A DNA stretch of 64,000 nt from Microbaculum marinisediminis (GTDB lineage: Bacteria > Pseudomonadota > Alphaproteobacteria > Rhizobiales > Tepidamorphaceae), in contig NZ_JALIDZ010000002.1 of NCBI RefSeq assembly GCF_025397915.1, positions 186,001-250,000 on the forward strand. The letters run 5' to 3'. Position numbers and translations under genes: made by a program. Below are positions 34,146 through 42,649 of this stretch, one piece after another. How positions within the stretch are numbered: the first letter of the stretch is position 1; every line of letters starts with the position of its first letter. The notes below the pieces were generated by a model. It was not told the origin of the DNA, searched no databases, and saw only the letters and a program-made list of their open reading frames with translations.

Positions 34146-35932
34146 ATCGTCGTATCCCACCTCCGGCTAAGGCGCATGGCGCCGTTGATGATGCCGACCA
34201 TCGAATAGGTCTGCGGGTAGTTGCCCCACAGTTCCCTGGTCTGGGGGTCGATGTCCTCCGAAAGAAGGCCAAGATGATTGCGCGCGTCCAGCATGGTCTC
34301 GAATATCTCGCGGGCCTCCTCGGTGCGCCCGATCCGTGCCAGGGCGTCAATGTACCAGAAGGTGCAGATATTGAATGCCGTATGCGGCCGTCCGAAGTCG
34401 TCGGGCGCCGAATAGCGGTGGAGGTGGTTGCCGCGCCTGAGCTCGCGGCCGATGCGATCGACAGTCGCGACGAACCTCTGGTCGTCGGGGGCGACGAATC
34501 CGACCTCGGCCATGAGCAACAAGCTCGCGTCTATGTTGGAGCCTTCGAAGCTCTCGACGAACGACCCGAGTTCCGGGTTCCAGGCCCGCTCCAGTATCGT
34601 CGCGCGGATCTCGCCGGCGCGCTCGCTCCAGGTCTCCGCCCGGTCATCCTCGCCGAAGCGGCGGGCGATCTTGGCGAGCCGGTCGCAGGCCGCCCAGCAC
34701 ATCAGCGCCGAGGAAGTGTGAACGCGGGCGCGGGTGCGCAATTCCCACATGCCGGCATCCGGCTCGGCGTGGAGCGCGAAGGCGCGCTCGCCGACGCGCT
34801 CGAGCAGCCGGAAGTCGTCCAGCGTGGCCGGGCGGAACAGACGCTCGTCGAAAAACGCCTGCGCGGCACCCAGGATGACGTTGCCGTAAACATCATGCTG
34901 GAAGTGCTCGTAGGCCTGGTTGCCGACGCGCACCGGCCCCATGCCGCGATAGCCCGGCAGATGGTCGACGGTACGCTCGACCAGATGCGCCTCGCGGCCG
35001 ATTCCGTAGACCGGCTGCATGTGCCCGCCGTCCATCTCGCGGACGATGTTGGAGAGATAGCGCAGATAGGTCTCCATCGTCTCGACTTCGGCGAGACTGT
35101 TGAGCGCGCGGACCACGAAGAAGGCATCGCGCAGCCAACAATAGCGGTAGTCCCAGTTGCGCCCGCTGTCGGCGGCCTCCGGCACGCTGGTCGTCATCGC
35201 CGCGACGATGGCGCCGGTCTCCTCGAACGTGCACAGCTTCAGGGAGATCGCCGCGCGGATCACGGCGTCCTGCCACTCCAGCGGCACGGCGAGGCGGCGC
35301 GACCATTCACGCCAGTAGACCGCGGTCTGTTCCTCGAAGCTGCGGGCCAGCGTATCGACGCTGTCGCTCGCCGTCTCGTCGGGGCCCAGAAGAAAGCTGG
35401 TCGGCTCGTCGACGACGAAGGAGGTCTCGGCCAGCACATAGGCGACCGGCGCGTTGGTGGTCAGCCGGATGACGAGGCCCGAGCCGACATAGCGGATGTG
35501 GTTGGAGCCGTGCGTCACGGCCGGCGCGCTCGCCCCCCAGTCGAACCGCGGCCTGATGCGGAATGTCACCCGAGGCCGGCCGGCGAGCGGACGCAGCCGG
35601 CGGACGATCATGGTGGGGCGGAACATGCGACCGCGGGCGCGAAACCGCGGCACGAAGTCGGTGACTTCCAGCGCGTCGCCGTTGTTGCCGTAGAGCCGGG
35701 TCCGCAGGATCGCGGTATTGGGCTCGTAGGCCTGCTCGGCGCGGGTGAAGCCCTCGAGTTCGATCGTGAACGCGCCGGTAGCGGGATCGTTCCCGTCCGG
35801 ACTGCCCAGCAGGGCGTGGAACACCGGGTCCCCGTCGAAGCGCGGCAGGCACGACCACACGATCCGTGCGTTGCTGTCGACCAGCGCGCCGATCGCGCAG
35901 TTTCCGATGACGCCGAGATCCAGTCCGCTCAC
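34142..35932 (-). CDS. Glycoside hydrolase family 15 protein
   Basis: The 596-aa cytoplasmic protein has an N-terminal beta-sandwich (DLGVIGNCAIGALVDSNARI, then CLPRFDGDPVF) and a C-terminal (alpha/alpha)6 barrel. The hallmark NWDYRYCWLRDAFFVVRAL is present, as is RTHTAFNICTFWYIDALARIG-like sequence in slightly different form. GH15 proteins next to otsAB are glucoamylase- or trehalase-like, and some act on trehalose. It overlaps both neighbours by 4 bp, suggesting fixed stoichiometry with OtsA and OtsB. The exact substrate is not set by sequence. Confidence 0.9.
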   Translation of the reverse strand: MSGLDLGVIGNCAIGALVDSNARIVWSCLPRFDGDPVFHALLGSPDGNDPATGAFTIELEGFTRAEQAYEPNTAILRTRLYGNNGDALEVTDFVPRFRARGRMFRPTMIVRRLRPLAGRPRVTFRIRPRFDWGASAPAVTHGSNHIRYVGSGLVIRLTTNAPVAYVLAETSFVVDEPTSFLLGPDETASDSVDTLARSFEEQTAVYWREWSRRLAVPLEWQDAVIRAAISLKLCTFEETGAIVAAMTTSVPEAADSGRNWDYRYCWLRDAFFVVRALNSLAEVETMETYLRYLSNIVREMDGGHMQPVYGIGREAHLVERTVDHLPGYRGMGPVRVGNQAYEHFQHDVYGNVILGAAQAFFDERLFRPATLDDFRLLERVGERAFALHAEPDAGMWELRTRARVHTSSALMCWAACDRLAKIARRFGEDDRAETWSERAGEIRATILERAWNPELGSFVESFEGSNIDASLLLMAEVGFVAPDDQRFVATVDRIGRELRRGNHLHRYSAPDDFGRPHTAFNICTFWYIDALARIGRTEEAREIFETMLDARNHLGLLSEDIDPQTRELWGNYPQTYSMVGIINGAMRLSRRWDTTI

Positions 35933-36693
35933 GGTGCTGCCGTCTCCCTTGCCGCCCGATCCAGCCGGCCGGGCATCGCCACGAGCCAGCGCAGGAACTC
36001 GGCCACTGTACCGATTCGCCAGCGCGCCGCCGTCTCGCCCGCGCCGATCTTGATGCCGAAGCCGCCGAACGCGGCCGCCGCCCTGAAGCCGTCCTCGTCG
36101 GTGACGTCGTCTCCGGCGAAGACGGGGACGCGGCCGGCGAAAGGGGCCTCGTCCATGAAGCGACGCACTGCCCTGCCCTTGTCTGCCGCCGCCGGCTTGA
36201 CCTCGAAGACCATCTTGCCTTCGAGAACCTGCAGATTGCCGTGACGCGCCACGGCGTCCTTCACCGCGTCTCGGCAGGCATCGGCGAGATCAGGCCGCGC
36301 GCGATAGTGCAGCGCCAGCGCGATCCCCTTGTCCTCGAACAACAGGCCGGGCCGGCCGGCGGCGAAGGATGCCAGCGCGTCGCGGATTCCCTTGTCGGGG
36401 GCGCTCACGTCAACGCGCGATATCGGCTGGCCGGCGCGCATCCGCATCTCGAGACCATGCAGACCGGCGGCGGGAAACCCCTCGTGGTCGAGGTGGCGCT
36501 CGACCTCGGCGATCGGCCGGCCGCTCACGATCGCGACGGCGCCCCCGAGCCGGGCAGAGATCGCCGTCAGTGTGGCGGCAAGGTGACGTTCGGCACGGAC
36601 GGCATCCGGCGACTCGGCGATTTCGACGAGGGTTCCGTCGAAATCGAGGAAGAGGCACCAATCCGTCCGGGGCGCAGGAAAATCGGGCGTCAT
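35929..36693 (-). CDS. otsB: Trehalose-6-phosphate phosphatase
   Basis: The 254-aa HAD-superfamily enzyme has motif I LFLDFDGTLVEIAESPD with nucleophile Asp17 and Asp19, motif II VAIVSGRPIAEVER, and motif IV VFAGDDVTDEDGFRAA. It removes phosphate from trehalose-6-phosphate. It is first in the otsB-GH15-otsA operon. GGAAGG precedes ATG 36693; GTG 36696 is an adjacent alternative. The 290 bp upstream, shared with the divergent transpeptidase gene, have an AT-richer half and should contain both promoters. Confidence 0.94.
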   Translation of the reverse strand: MTPDFPAPRTDWCLFLDFDGTLVEIAESPDAVRAERHLAATLTAISARLGGAVAIVSGRPIAEVERHLDHEGFPAAGLHGLEMRMRAGQPISRVDVSAPDKGIRDALASFAAGRPGLLFEDKGIALALHYRARPDLADACRDAVKDAVARHGNLQVLEGKMVFEVKPAAADKGRAVRRFMDEAPFAGRVPVFAGDDVTDEDGFRAAAAFGGFGIKIGAGETAARWRIGTVAEFLRWLVAMPGRLDRAARETAAP

Positions 36694-36983
36694 CACCAGC
36701 CTTCCATTACACGCCCCGTGCGTATCCGTTAAGCCGTATGGCCCCGTCCGCTGCCGAATACCGCTGCGGAATGCCGCGACGGCATCGCATCAATCTCGCG
36801 GAATTGGTAAACCGACGTGATAAATCCGCCACAGGTGGCGCATTCTTGCATCAACTCTGCGTTATGGCGTCGCCGTCCGCTTGATTTTTACAGGAGGCTG
36901 ACGGACAAAAAGACAGATATTTCGAGTATGCAGAATCGGCTCACAGATTTGCGAATTTGGTCGTTTTCCAAGGGTTATGAACG

Positions 36984-37556
36984 ATGAAATGGCGGTTGCT
37001 CTCTCTGCTTGGTATCGTGGCGTCTTTGGTTATCGGTCCGGTCGGCGGCGCCCAGGCTGAAATCGATCCGCTCACCGGCAAGCGTCTGCAAAGCGGCGGC
37101 GTGTGGGCCTATACGCCCATCCCGCGCAAGGTCGTGAGCTACGACAAGAAATACTCCCCCGGAACCATCGTCGTGGATACGCCGGAACGGCGCCTCTACC
37201 TGGTTCTCGACGACGGCAAGGCGATCCGCTACGGCATCGGCGTCGGGCGCGAGGGCTTCCAGTTCTCCGGCACCTACAACCTCAGCCGCAAGGCCGAATG
37301 GCCGGACTGGCGGCCGCCGGCGGACATGCGCGCCCGCCAGCCGTACCTGCCGACGTTCATGCCGGGCGGCCCCAGCAACCCGCTCGGTGCGCGCGCCCTG
37401 TATGTCGGCTCCACGCTCTACCGGATCCACGGCACCAATCAGAACTGGAGCATCGGTCGCGATTTCTCGTCCGGCTGCATCCGGATGCTCAACGAGGACG
37501 TCATCGACCTCTACAACCGTGTGAATATCGGCGCGCGCATCGTCGTGCTGCAATAG
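36984..37556 (+). CDS. Periplasmic L,D-transpeptidase (YkuD domain)
   Basis: The 190-aa protein has a signal peptide (LLSLLGIVASLVIGPVGGAQA, cleavage about residue 25). The YkuD domain starts IVVDTPERRLYLVLDDGKA. The catalytic block is HGTN (His149) with SSGCIRM (Cys165). It should form 3-3 peptidoglycan crosslinks or attach proteins to the wall. It is a single gene closed by the strong terminator at 37587-37618. Confidence 0.92.
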   Translation: MKWRLLSLLGIVASLVIGPVGGAQAEIDPLTGKRLQSGGVWAYTPIPRKVVSYDKKYSPGTIVVDTPERRLYLVLDDGKAIRYGIGVGREGFQFSGTYNLSRKAEWPDWRPPADMRARQPYLPTFMPGGPSNPLGARALYVGSTLYRIHGTNQNWSIGRDFSSGCIRMLNEDVIDLYNRVNIGARIVVLQ

Positions 37557-37586
37557 TCGAGCCTCGAGGCAACGCGAGGACAGACG

Positions 37587-37618
37587 GGCCGGAGCCAAAA
37601 GCTCCGGCCTTTTCTTTT
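37587..37618 (+). terminator. Intrinsic terminator after the L,D-transpeptidase gene
   Basis: GGCCGGAGC (37587-37595), loop CAAAA, and GCTCCGGCC (37601-37609) form a perfect 9-bp stem followed by TTTTCTTTT (37610-37618). It starts 31 bp after the stop codon. Confidence 0.93.
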
Positions 37619-37741
37619 CGGGCCTTCGAAGACAGCCCCAAGGTTTTCGGACCCGTCGCGCCCGTCGCGGAAACAATCCGGCGCAGCTGTGCTAAGCTTC
37701 CGGCAGGAAAGCCTGACGGACGCCCGGACGGACGCGAGGAC

Positions 37742-38140
37742 ATGCGAAACGCCATCGCCGCTGCGACGATGCTCGGTCTTTGCCTCGGCCCGGCCCCGGC
37801 CGTGGCCGATCAGGCGGCGGATCAGACGGCCGATCAGGTCGCGGACGGAAAGGCACTGGCCGAGGAGCACTGCTCCCGCTGCCACGTGGTCGGCGACTTC
37901 AACAAGTTCGGCGGCATCGGCTCGACGCCATCGTTCCAGCTTCTGGTCGATGCCTTCGACGACTGGGCGGAACGGTTCGAAACCTTCCAGGCGCGGCGGC
38001 CGCACCCCTCGTTCGTGCGAGTGGCCGGCTATCCCTATCCCGATCCCGACGTGTTTCCGCCGAACGCGGCGCCGGTCGAGATCGAGCTCGACGACATTGC
38101 CGCCATTCGGGCCTTCGCCGAGACGCTCAGGAAACAGTGA
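37742..38140 (+). CDS. Small periplasmic c-type cytochrome
   Basis: The 132-aa protein has an N-terminal signal (MRNAIAAATMLGLCLGPAPA) and then a short repeated ADQ stretch (ADQAADQTADQVADG). One haem-binding CSRCH motif lies at residues 44-48 (LAEEHCSRCHVVGD). There is no classical M-P loop, but several His/Met-poor aromatic segments follow, so the axial ligand is uncertain. It may serve the formate oxidation chain encoded nearby. ATG 37742 was chosen because the signal peptide begins there; the frame upstream is shadow sequence. Confidence 0.8.
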   Translation: MRNAIAAATMLGLCLGPAPAVADQAADQTADQVADGKALAEEHCSRCHVVGDFNKFGGIGSTPSFQLLVDAFDDWAERFETFQARRPHPSFVRVAGYPYPDPDVFPPNAAPVEIELDDIAAIRAFAETLRKQ

Positions 38141-38143
38141 GGC

Positions 38144-38524
38144 TCAGTGCCGCAGCTTCGGCTCGCGGTCCAGGCCCTTCTCGGCGAGCTCTTCGAGATA
38201 GGCCGCCCACAGGGCGTCGTGATTCTTGCCGAGCTCGTAGAGATAGGTCCAGGAGTAGATTCCGGTTGAATGGAGATCGTCGAACTCCAGCCGGACCGCG
38301 TAGTTGCCGATCGGATGGATCTGCATGACACCGACGTTCTTCTTGCCCGGCACGGTCTGGCGCTGGTCGGGGCTGTGGCCCTGCACCTCGGCGCTCGGGC
38401 TCAGCACCCGCAGCATTTCCGCGGACAGCGCGAAACTCTCTCCGTCCTCGAAGGTGACGGTCAGCGTACGCTTGTCCTTTGACAAGCGGATTTCCGTGGG
38501 CCAGACCTTGGTATCGTTCGTCAT
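38144..38524 (-). CDS. DUF971 (GBBH-like N-terminal domain) protein
   Basis: The 126-aa protein reads WPTEIRLSKDKRTLTVTFED, then LSAEMLRVLSPSAEVQGH, then IHPIGNYAVRLEFDDLHSTG and IYSWTYLYELG. This is the complete DUF971 fold, related to the N-terminal domain of gamma-butyrobetaine hydroxylase and often found near iron-sulfur or molybdenum enzyme genes. The function is not established. GAGG precedes ATG 38524. It converges on the cytochrome gene with a 3-bp gap. Confidence 0.85.
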   Translation of the reverse strand: MTNDTKVWPTEIRLSKDKRTLTVTFEDGESFALSAEMLRVLSPSAEVQGHSPDQRQTVPGKKNVGVMQIHPIGNYAVRLEFDDLHSTGIYSWTYLYELGKNHDALWAAYLEELAEKGLDREPKLRH

Positions 38525-38619
38525 GTCGCCTCGATCCTTTGTGCGCCCGGCAAGGTAGGTCGCGCAGCGCGAAGCGGCAAGGCGGACCGGTCGAGGAAAA
38601 TCTGACAGGAGAGTGATCG

Positions 38620-38913
38620 ATGAACAGGAAGGAACGGCGCGCGGCGGGCAAGACGGGAGAGCTCGACACCGAGGCCTTCCTCAAGGTCGCCAACAAGTTC
38701 ATCGAGCTGGCCAATCGCGAGAACCAGGCGGTCAAGGCGACCGATCTGCACATGGCCTTCCTCTACGCGGCGGCCCGCTACAACGCCTACGTGGCCAAGG
38801 CGATCCTCGACGTCGAGACGCACGAGGAGTTCGTCCAGCACATGGTCGAGCAATATACGGAGATGCTGCGCCAGCATCTGGCCGACGACGCGCTTGCCAG
38901 CCCGACGCGATAA
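38620..38913 (+). CDS. Conserved hypothetical protein, DUF3144-like
   Basis: The 97-aa acidic/helical protein has FLKVANKFIELANRENQAV, HMAFLYAAARYNAYVAKAIL and FVQHMVEQYTEMLRQHL. This resembles DUF3144 in length and in the F-x-x-A-N-x-F-I-x-L-A-N and LYAAARYNA blocks. It has no signal or membrane segment. The function is unknown. AGGAGAG precedes ATG 38620, and it converges on the DUF3306 gene. Confidence 0.72.
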   Translation: MNRKERRAAGKTGELDTEAFLKVANKFIELANRENQAVKATDLHMAFLYAAARYNAYVAKAILDVETHEEFVQHMVEQYTEMLRQHLADDALASPTR

Positions 38914-38943
38914 GCGCGCGGAGAACCGGCGCGCCCGGCGCGA

Positions 38944-39603
38944 TCAGGCCTGCTTCGGGTTCTCGCCGCGGCCCACGACCGGGTCCTGGTCCGGCTCCAC
39001 GACCGCGTCCGGATCGTGCGTCGCACCGTCCGCCGGCGCATCGGGATCGGCCTCGGCGATGATGGTCTCGTCTGCCGCCTCGGCGTCGTCTGCCCCGATA
39101 AGGGGTTCTTCCGGGGGCTCTCCGGTCTCTTCGGCTGCCGGCTCCAGGCCGAGCTCCTTGTCGGACAGGAACCCCCGGCCGAGCTTCCAGTCGGACGTCG
39201 CCGCGGTGCTGATGCCGTAGGTGTATTCCATGTCCTCGTAGTCGTTGAGGCCGTCGAGATTGGCGAGGACCGGGTCGCTGGTCCAGAGCTTGCGCAGGGC
39301 CCTGCGGCGGGTTGCGGCCGAAACGCCCTTCTGCATGAAGATCGTGAAGTCGGACTCCTTGGTCAGGCTCTCGATGTCGATGTCCTCGGCCGGGTGGCGG
39401 TCCGGTTCGGCCGCTTCGCCCGCCGGCTCCTCCGCCCGTTCGTCGGCCAGCGGATCCGATGGCGAGTCCGGCACCACCGGCATCGCCTGCCCGGCATCAT
39501 CGACCGGATCCGCGGTCACCTCGGCTTCGGCCGGACCGGCCGGCTCCTTCTCCGCCAGCTTGCGCCGCGACCAGCGCGACAGGAAACCGCTGTCGTCAGC
39601 CAT
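38944..39603 (-). CDS. DUF3306 protein (formate dehydrogenase-associated)
   Basis: The 219-aa acidic protein begins MADDSGFLSRWSRRKLAE. A low-complexity E/P/A linker follows. The conserved DUF3306 core is DIESLTKESDFTIFMQKGVS, RRRALRKLWTSDPVLANLDG and LNDYEDMEYTYG. The tail is disordered and acidic. DUF3305/DUF3306 pairs recur near Fe-S proteins and formate dehydrogenase genes, and the role is undefined. ATG 39603 overlaps the DUF3305 gene by 8 bp. Confidence 0.85.
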   Translation of the reverse strand: MADDSGFLSRWSRRKLAEKEPAGPAEAEVTADPVDDAGQAMPVVPDSPSDPLADERAEEPAGEAAEPDRHPAEDIDIESLTKESDFTIFMQKGVSAATRRRALRKLWTSDPVLANLDGLNDYEDMEYTYGISTAATSDWKLGRGFLSDKELGLEPAAEETGEPPEEPLIGADDAEAADETIIAEADPDAPADGATHDPDAVVEPDQDPVVGRGENPKQA

Positions 39604-40153
39604 CCGTTTCCTTCCCCCTGTCCTTTCGCGGCGGCGTCGCGGCCGGCCGGCGGGTGAAGATCGGCTCCTTGCCGAACTTGGCCTCCTCCAGCGCCGGCGG
39701 CCTGTCGCGCTTGCGCTTCCTGAAGGGCTCCGGATCGAAATGCGCCTCCGCGAAGTCTCGCACCCAGGCGGCGACCTCGGGCGGCATCGGCACGGCCTCG
39801 ACCATGACCTCGTCGGAGGTGAGATAGGATTCGCCCTCGTAGGCCGACGCGGTCGCCAGCAGGACCCGCCACGGCCTCTCGCCACCGGTCGGTGTCATGA
39901 CGACGAACACCGACGGCGATCTGGTCGACAGGTTGTACTTGTAGGATTCGGCATCGGTGCGGTGCAGTTCGAGCGGCACGGTCGCGGCATGGTAGCGGCG
40001 CCATCGTTCGCCGGAGGCCAGTTCGCGCCAGCCCTCGACCGGCGGCGCCCCGACGAGGATCGAAACCGGTTTCCAGGTCGCATCGATCCAGCGGCTGTCC
40101 GACTCCCGCCGCTCGACCACGATGCCAACCTGAATTGTTGCCGTTTTTTCCAA
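39596..40153 (-). CDS. DUF3305 protein
   Basis: The 185-aa protein begins LEKTATIQVGIVVERRESDS, then WIDATWKPVSILVGAP, RWRRYHAATVPLELHRTDAE, SVFVVMTPTG and EGESYLTSDEVMVEAVPMPP, the DUF3305 profile. TTG 40153 is preferred because GGAGGA lies 6 nt upstream and the conserved domain starts there. ATG 40195 would add 14 residues without a ribosome site. It is coupled to the DUF3306 gene and divergent from the ferredoxin gene across 146 bp. Confidence 0.83.
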   Translation of the reverse strand: MEKTATIQVGIVVERRESDSRWIDATWKPVSILVGAPPVEGWRELASGERWRRYHAATVPLELHRTDAESYKYNLSTRSPSVFVVMTPTGGERPWRVLLATASAYEGESYLTSDEVMVEAVPMPPEVAAWVRDFAEAHFDPEPFRKRKRDRPPALEEAKFGKEPIFTRRPAATPPRKDRGKETDG

Positions 40154-40299
40154 GGTTCTCCTCCGGAAGCCGGCGCCCACAAGGAATATAGACATTTGCC
40201 TCGCCGGCTCCACCACCCTAGACTCAATCCAACCAAGAAGGGCCGCCTCCCACGAGGACGGTGATCACCGGAGGGGCGGTTCACAGGAGTGCTCAGGAC

Positions 40300-42348
40300 A
40301 TGACATCGGACCGACGCACGGTCCTGTTGTGCGATTGCGCGCACAGCATGTCGATCGACGTGGATCGCGTTCGCGCGGCTCTGCCGGATGCCGAGATCGG
40401 TCCGGTCCGCACGACGCTGTGTCGCAACGATACCGAAGCCTATCTGTCCGCGGTGCGCGCCGGCGGCGAGGTGGTGGTCGCCTGCACCCAGGAAGCCCCG
40501 CTGTTCCGCGAACTCGCCGAGGAGGCCGGCGCGGACGAGCGGGTTTCCTTCGTCAACATCCGCGAAAAGGCGGGCTGGTGCGCCGACAAGGCCGCCGCAG
40601 GCCCGAAAATGGCGGCTCTGCTGGCGGAGGCGACGGTGGCGCCCGCCCCCGCCGCGATCCACACGACCCGATCGGAGGGCATGTGCCTCGTCTACGGACG
40701 CGGCCAGCAGGCGCTGGAGGTCGCGCAGTCGCTGAACGGGCGCCTTGCCGTCAGCCTGCTTATGACCGATGCGGACGGACTGGTGCCGCCGTCGGTCGCC
40801 GATGTGCCCGTCTATCGCGGCCGGATCGTCAAGGCGGCGGGCTCGTTCGGCGCCTTCGAGATCACCGTGGACGGCTACGCGCCGCTCGTTCCCTCGTCGC
40901 GCGAGGCGGCGGCCTTCGTCATGCCGCGCGACGGCGCCCAGTCGCAATGCGACGTGATCCTCGATTTGAGCGGCGATACCGCCCTGTTCCCGGCACCGGA
41001 CCATCGCGACGGCTATTTCCGCGTCGACCCGAACCATCCCGCGGCCGTGGCCAAGGCGATGTTCGAGATCACCGACTATGTCGGCGAGTTCGAGAAGCCC
41101 GTCTATGTCGACTACGATGCGGATATCTGCGTCCATTCGCGCAACCGGATCGTCGGCTGCACCAACTGCCTCGACGCCTGCCCGGCGGGCGCCATTTCCG
41201 ACATGGGCGACACGATCTCCGTCGACCCGGGCATCTGCGGCGGCTGCGGCTCGTGCAGCGCCTCGTGCCCGACCGGGGCTGTGAGCTACCGCTATCCGCG
41301 CCGGGAAGACCTGATCGCCCGTATCCAGGTACTCGTCTCCACCTATCTGGCGGCCGGCGGCACCCGGCCGGTCCTGCTGTTCCACGACGCACGGCGCGGC
41401 GCCGAGCTGATCGCGGCAATGGCGCGGTTCGGGCGCGGCCTGCCGGTCAACGTGCTGCCCGTGCCGCTGCACGCGGTCACCGAGCTCGGCCACGACATCC
41501 TCGCCGCCGCCTTCGTCACCGGCGTCGAGCAGATGGTCGCGCTCGTCGATCCGGCGCGGGCCGACGAGGTTCTGCCGCTGGAGACGCAAGGGACACTGGT
41601 CCGATCGATCCTGCAGGGGCTCGGCCACGACGCGGACCGCATGACGATCCTGGTCGAAGCCGATCCCGACGCCGTCGAGACAGCGCTGTATGGACTTGCA
41701 GAGCGCACGCCCCTGCCCGCAGCCGGCGTCGCGGCGGTCGGCGGCAAGCGCGACATCGGCCGGGCTGCGATCGGCAGGCTGCACGAGACTGCACCGCAGC
41801 GGCCCGACGTGATCGCCCTGCCCGACGGCGCGCCGTACGGGCGCATCGTCGTTGATCAGGACAGCTGTACGCTGTGCCTGGCCTGTGTCGGCGCCTGCCC
41901 GATGGGGGCGATCCTCGACAATCCCGACAAACCGCAATTGCGGTTCCAGGAGAACGCCTGCGTGCAATGCGGCATTTGCCGCAACACCTGCCCGGAAGAT
42001 GCGATCACGCTGGAGGCGCGGTTCGACTTCACGCCGAACGCCCTGTCGCAGACGGTGATCCATGAAGAGGAGCCGTATGCCTGCCTGCGCTGCGGCAAGC
42101 CGTTCGGCACCAAGAAGACGGTCGACCGCATCGTCGAGCGGCTGCAGGGCAAGCACTGGATGTTCCAGTCGTCCGCGACCGCCGACCTGATCCGCATGTG
42201 CGACGACTGCCGCGTGATCGCCCAGTCCGAAATGGGCACCGATCCGTTCAAGATGGGCGAGCGGCCGAAGGTGCGGACCACCGACGACTATCTGGAAGCG
42301 CGCGATGCCGGCAAGGACCTGACGGTCGACGACTTCCTGGACGACTAG
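40300..42348 (+). CDS. Multi-cluster 4Fe-4S ferredoxin-type electron transfer protein
   Basis: The 682-aa protein has a Cys-poor N-terminal part starting RTVLLCDCAHSM. Two adjacent 4Fe-4S motifs follow near residues 287-323 (CTNCLDACPAGAIS, CGGCGSCSASCPTGAVS). After a linker come two more near residues 530-565 (CTLCLACVGACPMGAI, CVQCGICRNTCPEDAI) and a further pair of CxxC motifs (CLRCG, CDDC). It has no signal peptide. Homologues of this layout sit with DUF3305/DUF3306 and formate dehydrogenase genes. A role in electron transfer or enzyme assembly is inferred. ATG 40300 follows AGGA. Confidence 0.85.
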   Translation: MTSDRRTVLLCDCAHSMSIDVDRVRAALPDAEIGPVRTTLCRNDTEAYLSAVRAGGEVVVACTQEAPLFRELAEEAGADERVSFVNIREKAGWCADKAAAGPKMAALLAEATVAPAPAAIHTTRSEGMCLVYGRGQQALEVAQSLNGRLAVSLLMTDADGLVPPSVADVPVYRGRIVKAAGSFGAFEITVDGYAPLVPSSREAAAFVMPRDGAQSQCDVILDLSGDTALFPAPDHRDGYFRVDPNHPAAVAKAMFEITDYVGEFEKPVYVDYDADICVHSRNRIVGCTNCLDACPAGAISDMGDTISVDPGICGGCGSCSASCPTGAVSYRYPRREDLIARIQVLVSTYLAAGGTRPVLLFHDARRGAELIAAMARFGRGLPVNVLPVPLHAVTELGHDILAAAFVTGVEQMVALVDPARADEVLPLETQGTLVRSILQGLGHDADRMTILVEADPDAVETALYGLAERTPLPAAGVAAVGGKRDIGRAAIGRLHETAPQRPDVIALPDGAPYGRIVVDQDSCTLCLACVGACPMGAILDNPDKPQLRFQENACVQCGICRNTCPEDAITLEARFDFTPNALSQTVIHEEEPYACLRCGKPFGTKKTVDRIVERLQGKHWMFQSSATADLIRMCDDCRVIAQSEMGTDPFKMGERPKVRTTDDYLEARDAGKDLTVDDFLDD

Positions 42349-42368
42349 CCGGCTAGCTGGCTAGTTGG
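42345..42368. repeat. Three tandem 8-bp repeats spanning two convergent stop codons
   Basis: CTAGCCGG, CTAGCTGG and CTAGTTGG lie head to tail. The first contains the TAG of the plus-strand ferredoxin gene and the last contains the complement of the TAG of the minus-strand small membrane protein. The whole junction is just this repeat. Confidence 0.75.
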
Positions 42369-42648
42369 CCGGGGGCGAAGCGGATGGAAACGTCTGCTCG
42401 CAGAGCTGGCGGGCGCGGATCCTGAATTGCGCGGCCTGGCCGTCGGAAATCACCCCGTCGGCCACCATCGCGTCGACGTCGCCGAGCCGTTCGGCGAGGC
42501 AGTCTGCCAGCGGGCCGGTCGCCAATTCCGGTCCGCTCAGGGCGTCGCGATTGATCCAGGCGAGAAGGCCGGCGAAGACCAGCGCGACGAACCCGGCGAG
42601 CAGCCGCGCCCAGATCGTGTCGAGGAAGGAGCCGTCGGCCGGCGCCAC
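42361..42648 (-). CDS. Small membrane protein at the end of the FDH3 operon
   Basis: The 95-aa protein has one membrane helix (WARLLAGFVALVFAGLLAWI, about residues 13-32). A soluble tail with two cysteines follows (LADCLAERLGDVDAMVADGV, RARQLCEQTFPSA), suggesting a periplasmic disulfide. GTG 42648 starts 1 nt after the upstream stop with AAGGGG at good spacing. No family is recognised. Its position makes it the last gene of the formate dehydrogenase operon. Confidence 0.7.
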   Translation of the reverse strand: MAPADGSFLDTIWARLLAGFVALVFAGLLAWINRDALSGPELATGPLADCLAERLGDVDAMVADGVISDGQAAQFRIRARQLCEQTFPSASPPAN

Positions 42649-42649
42649 C

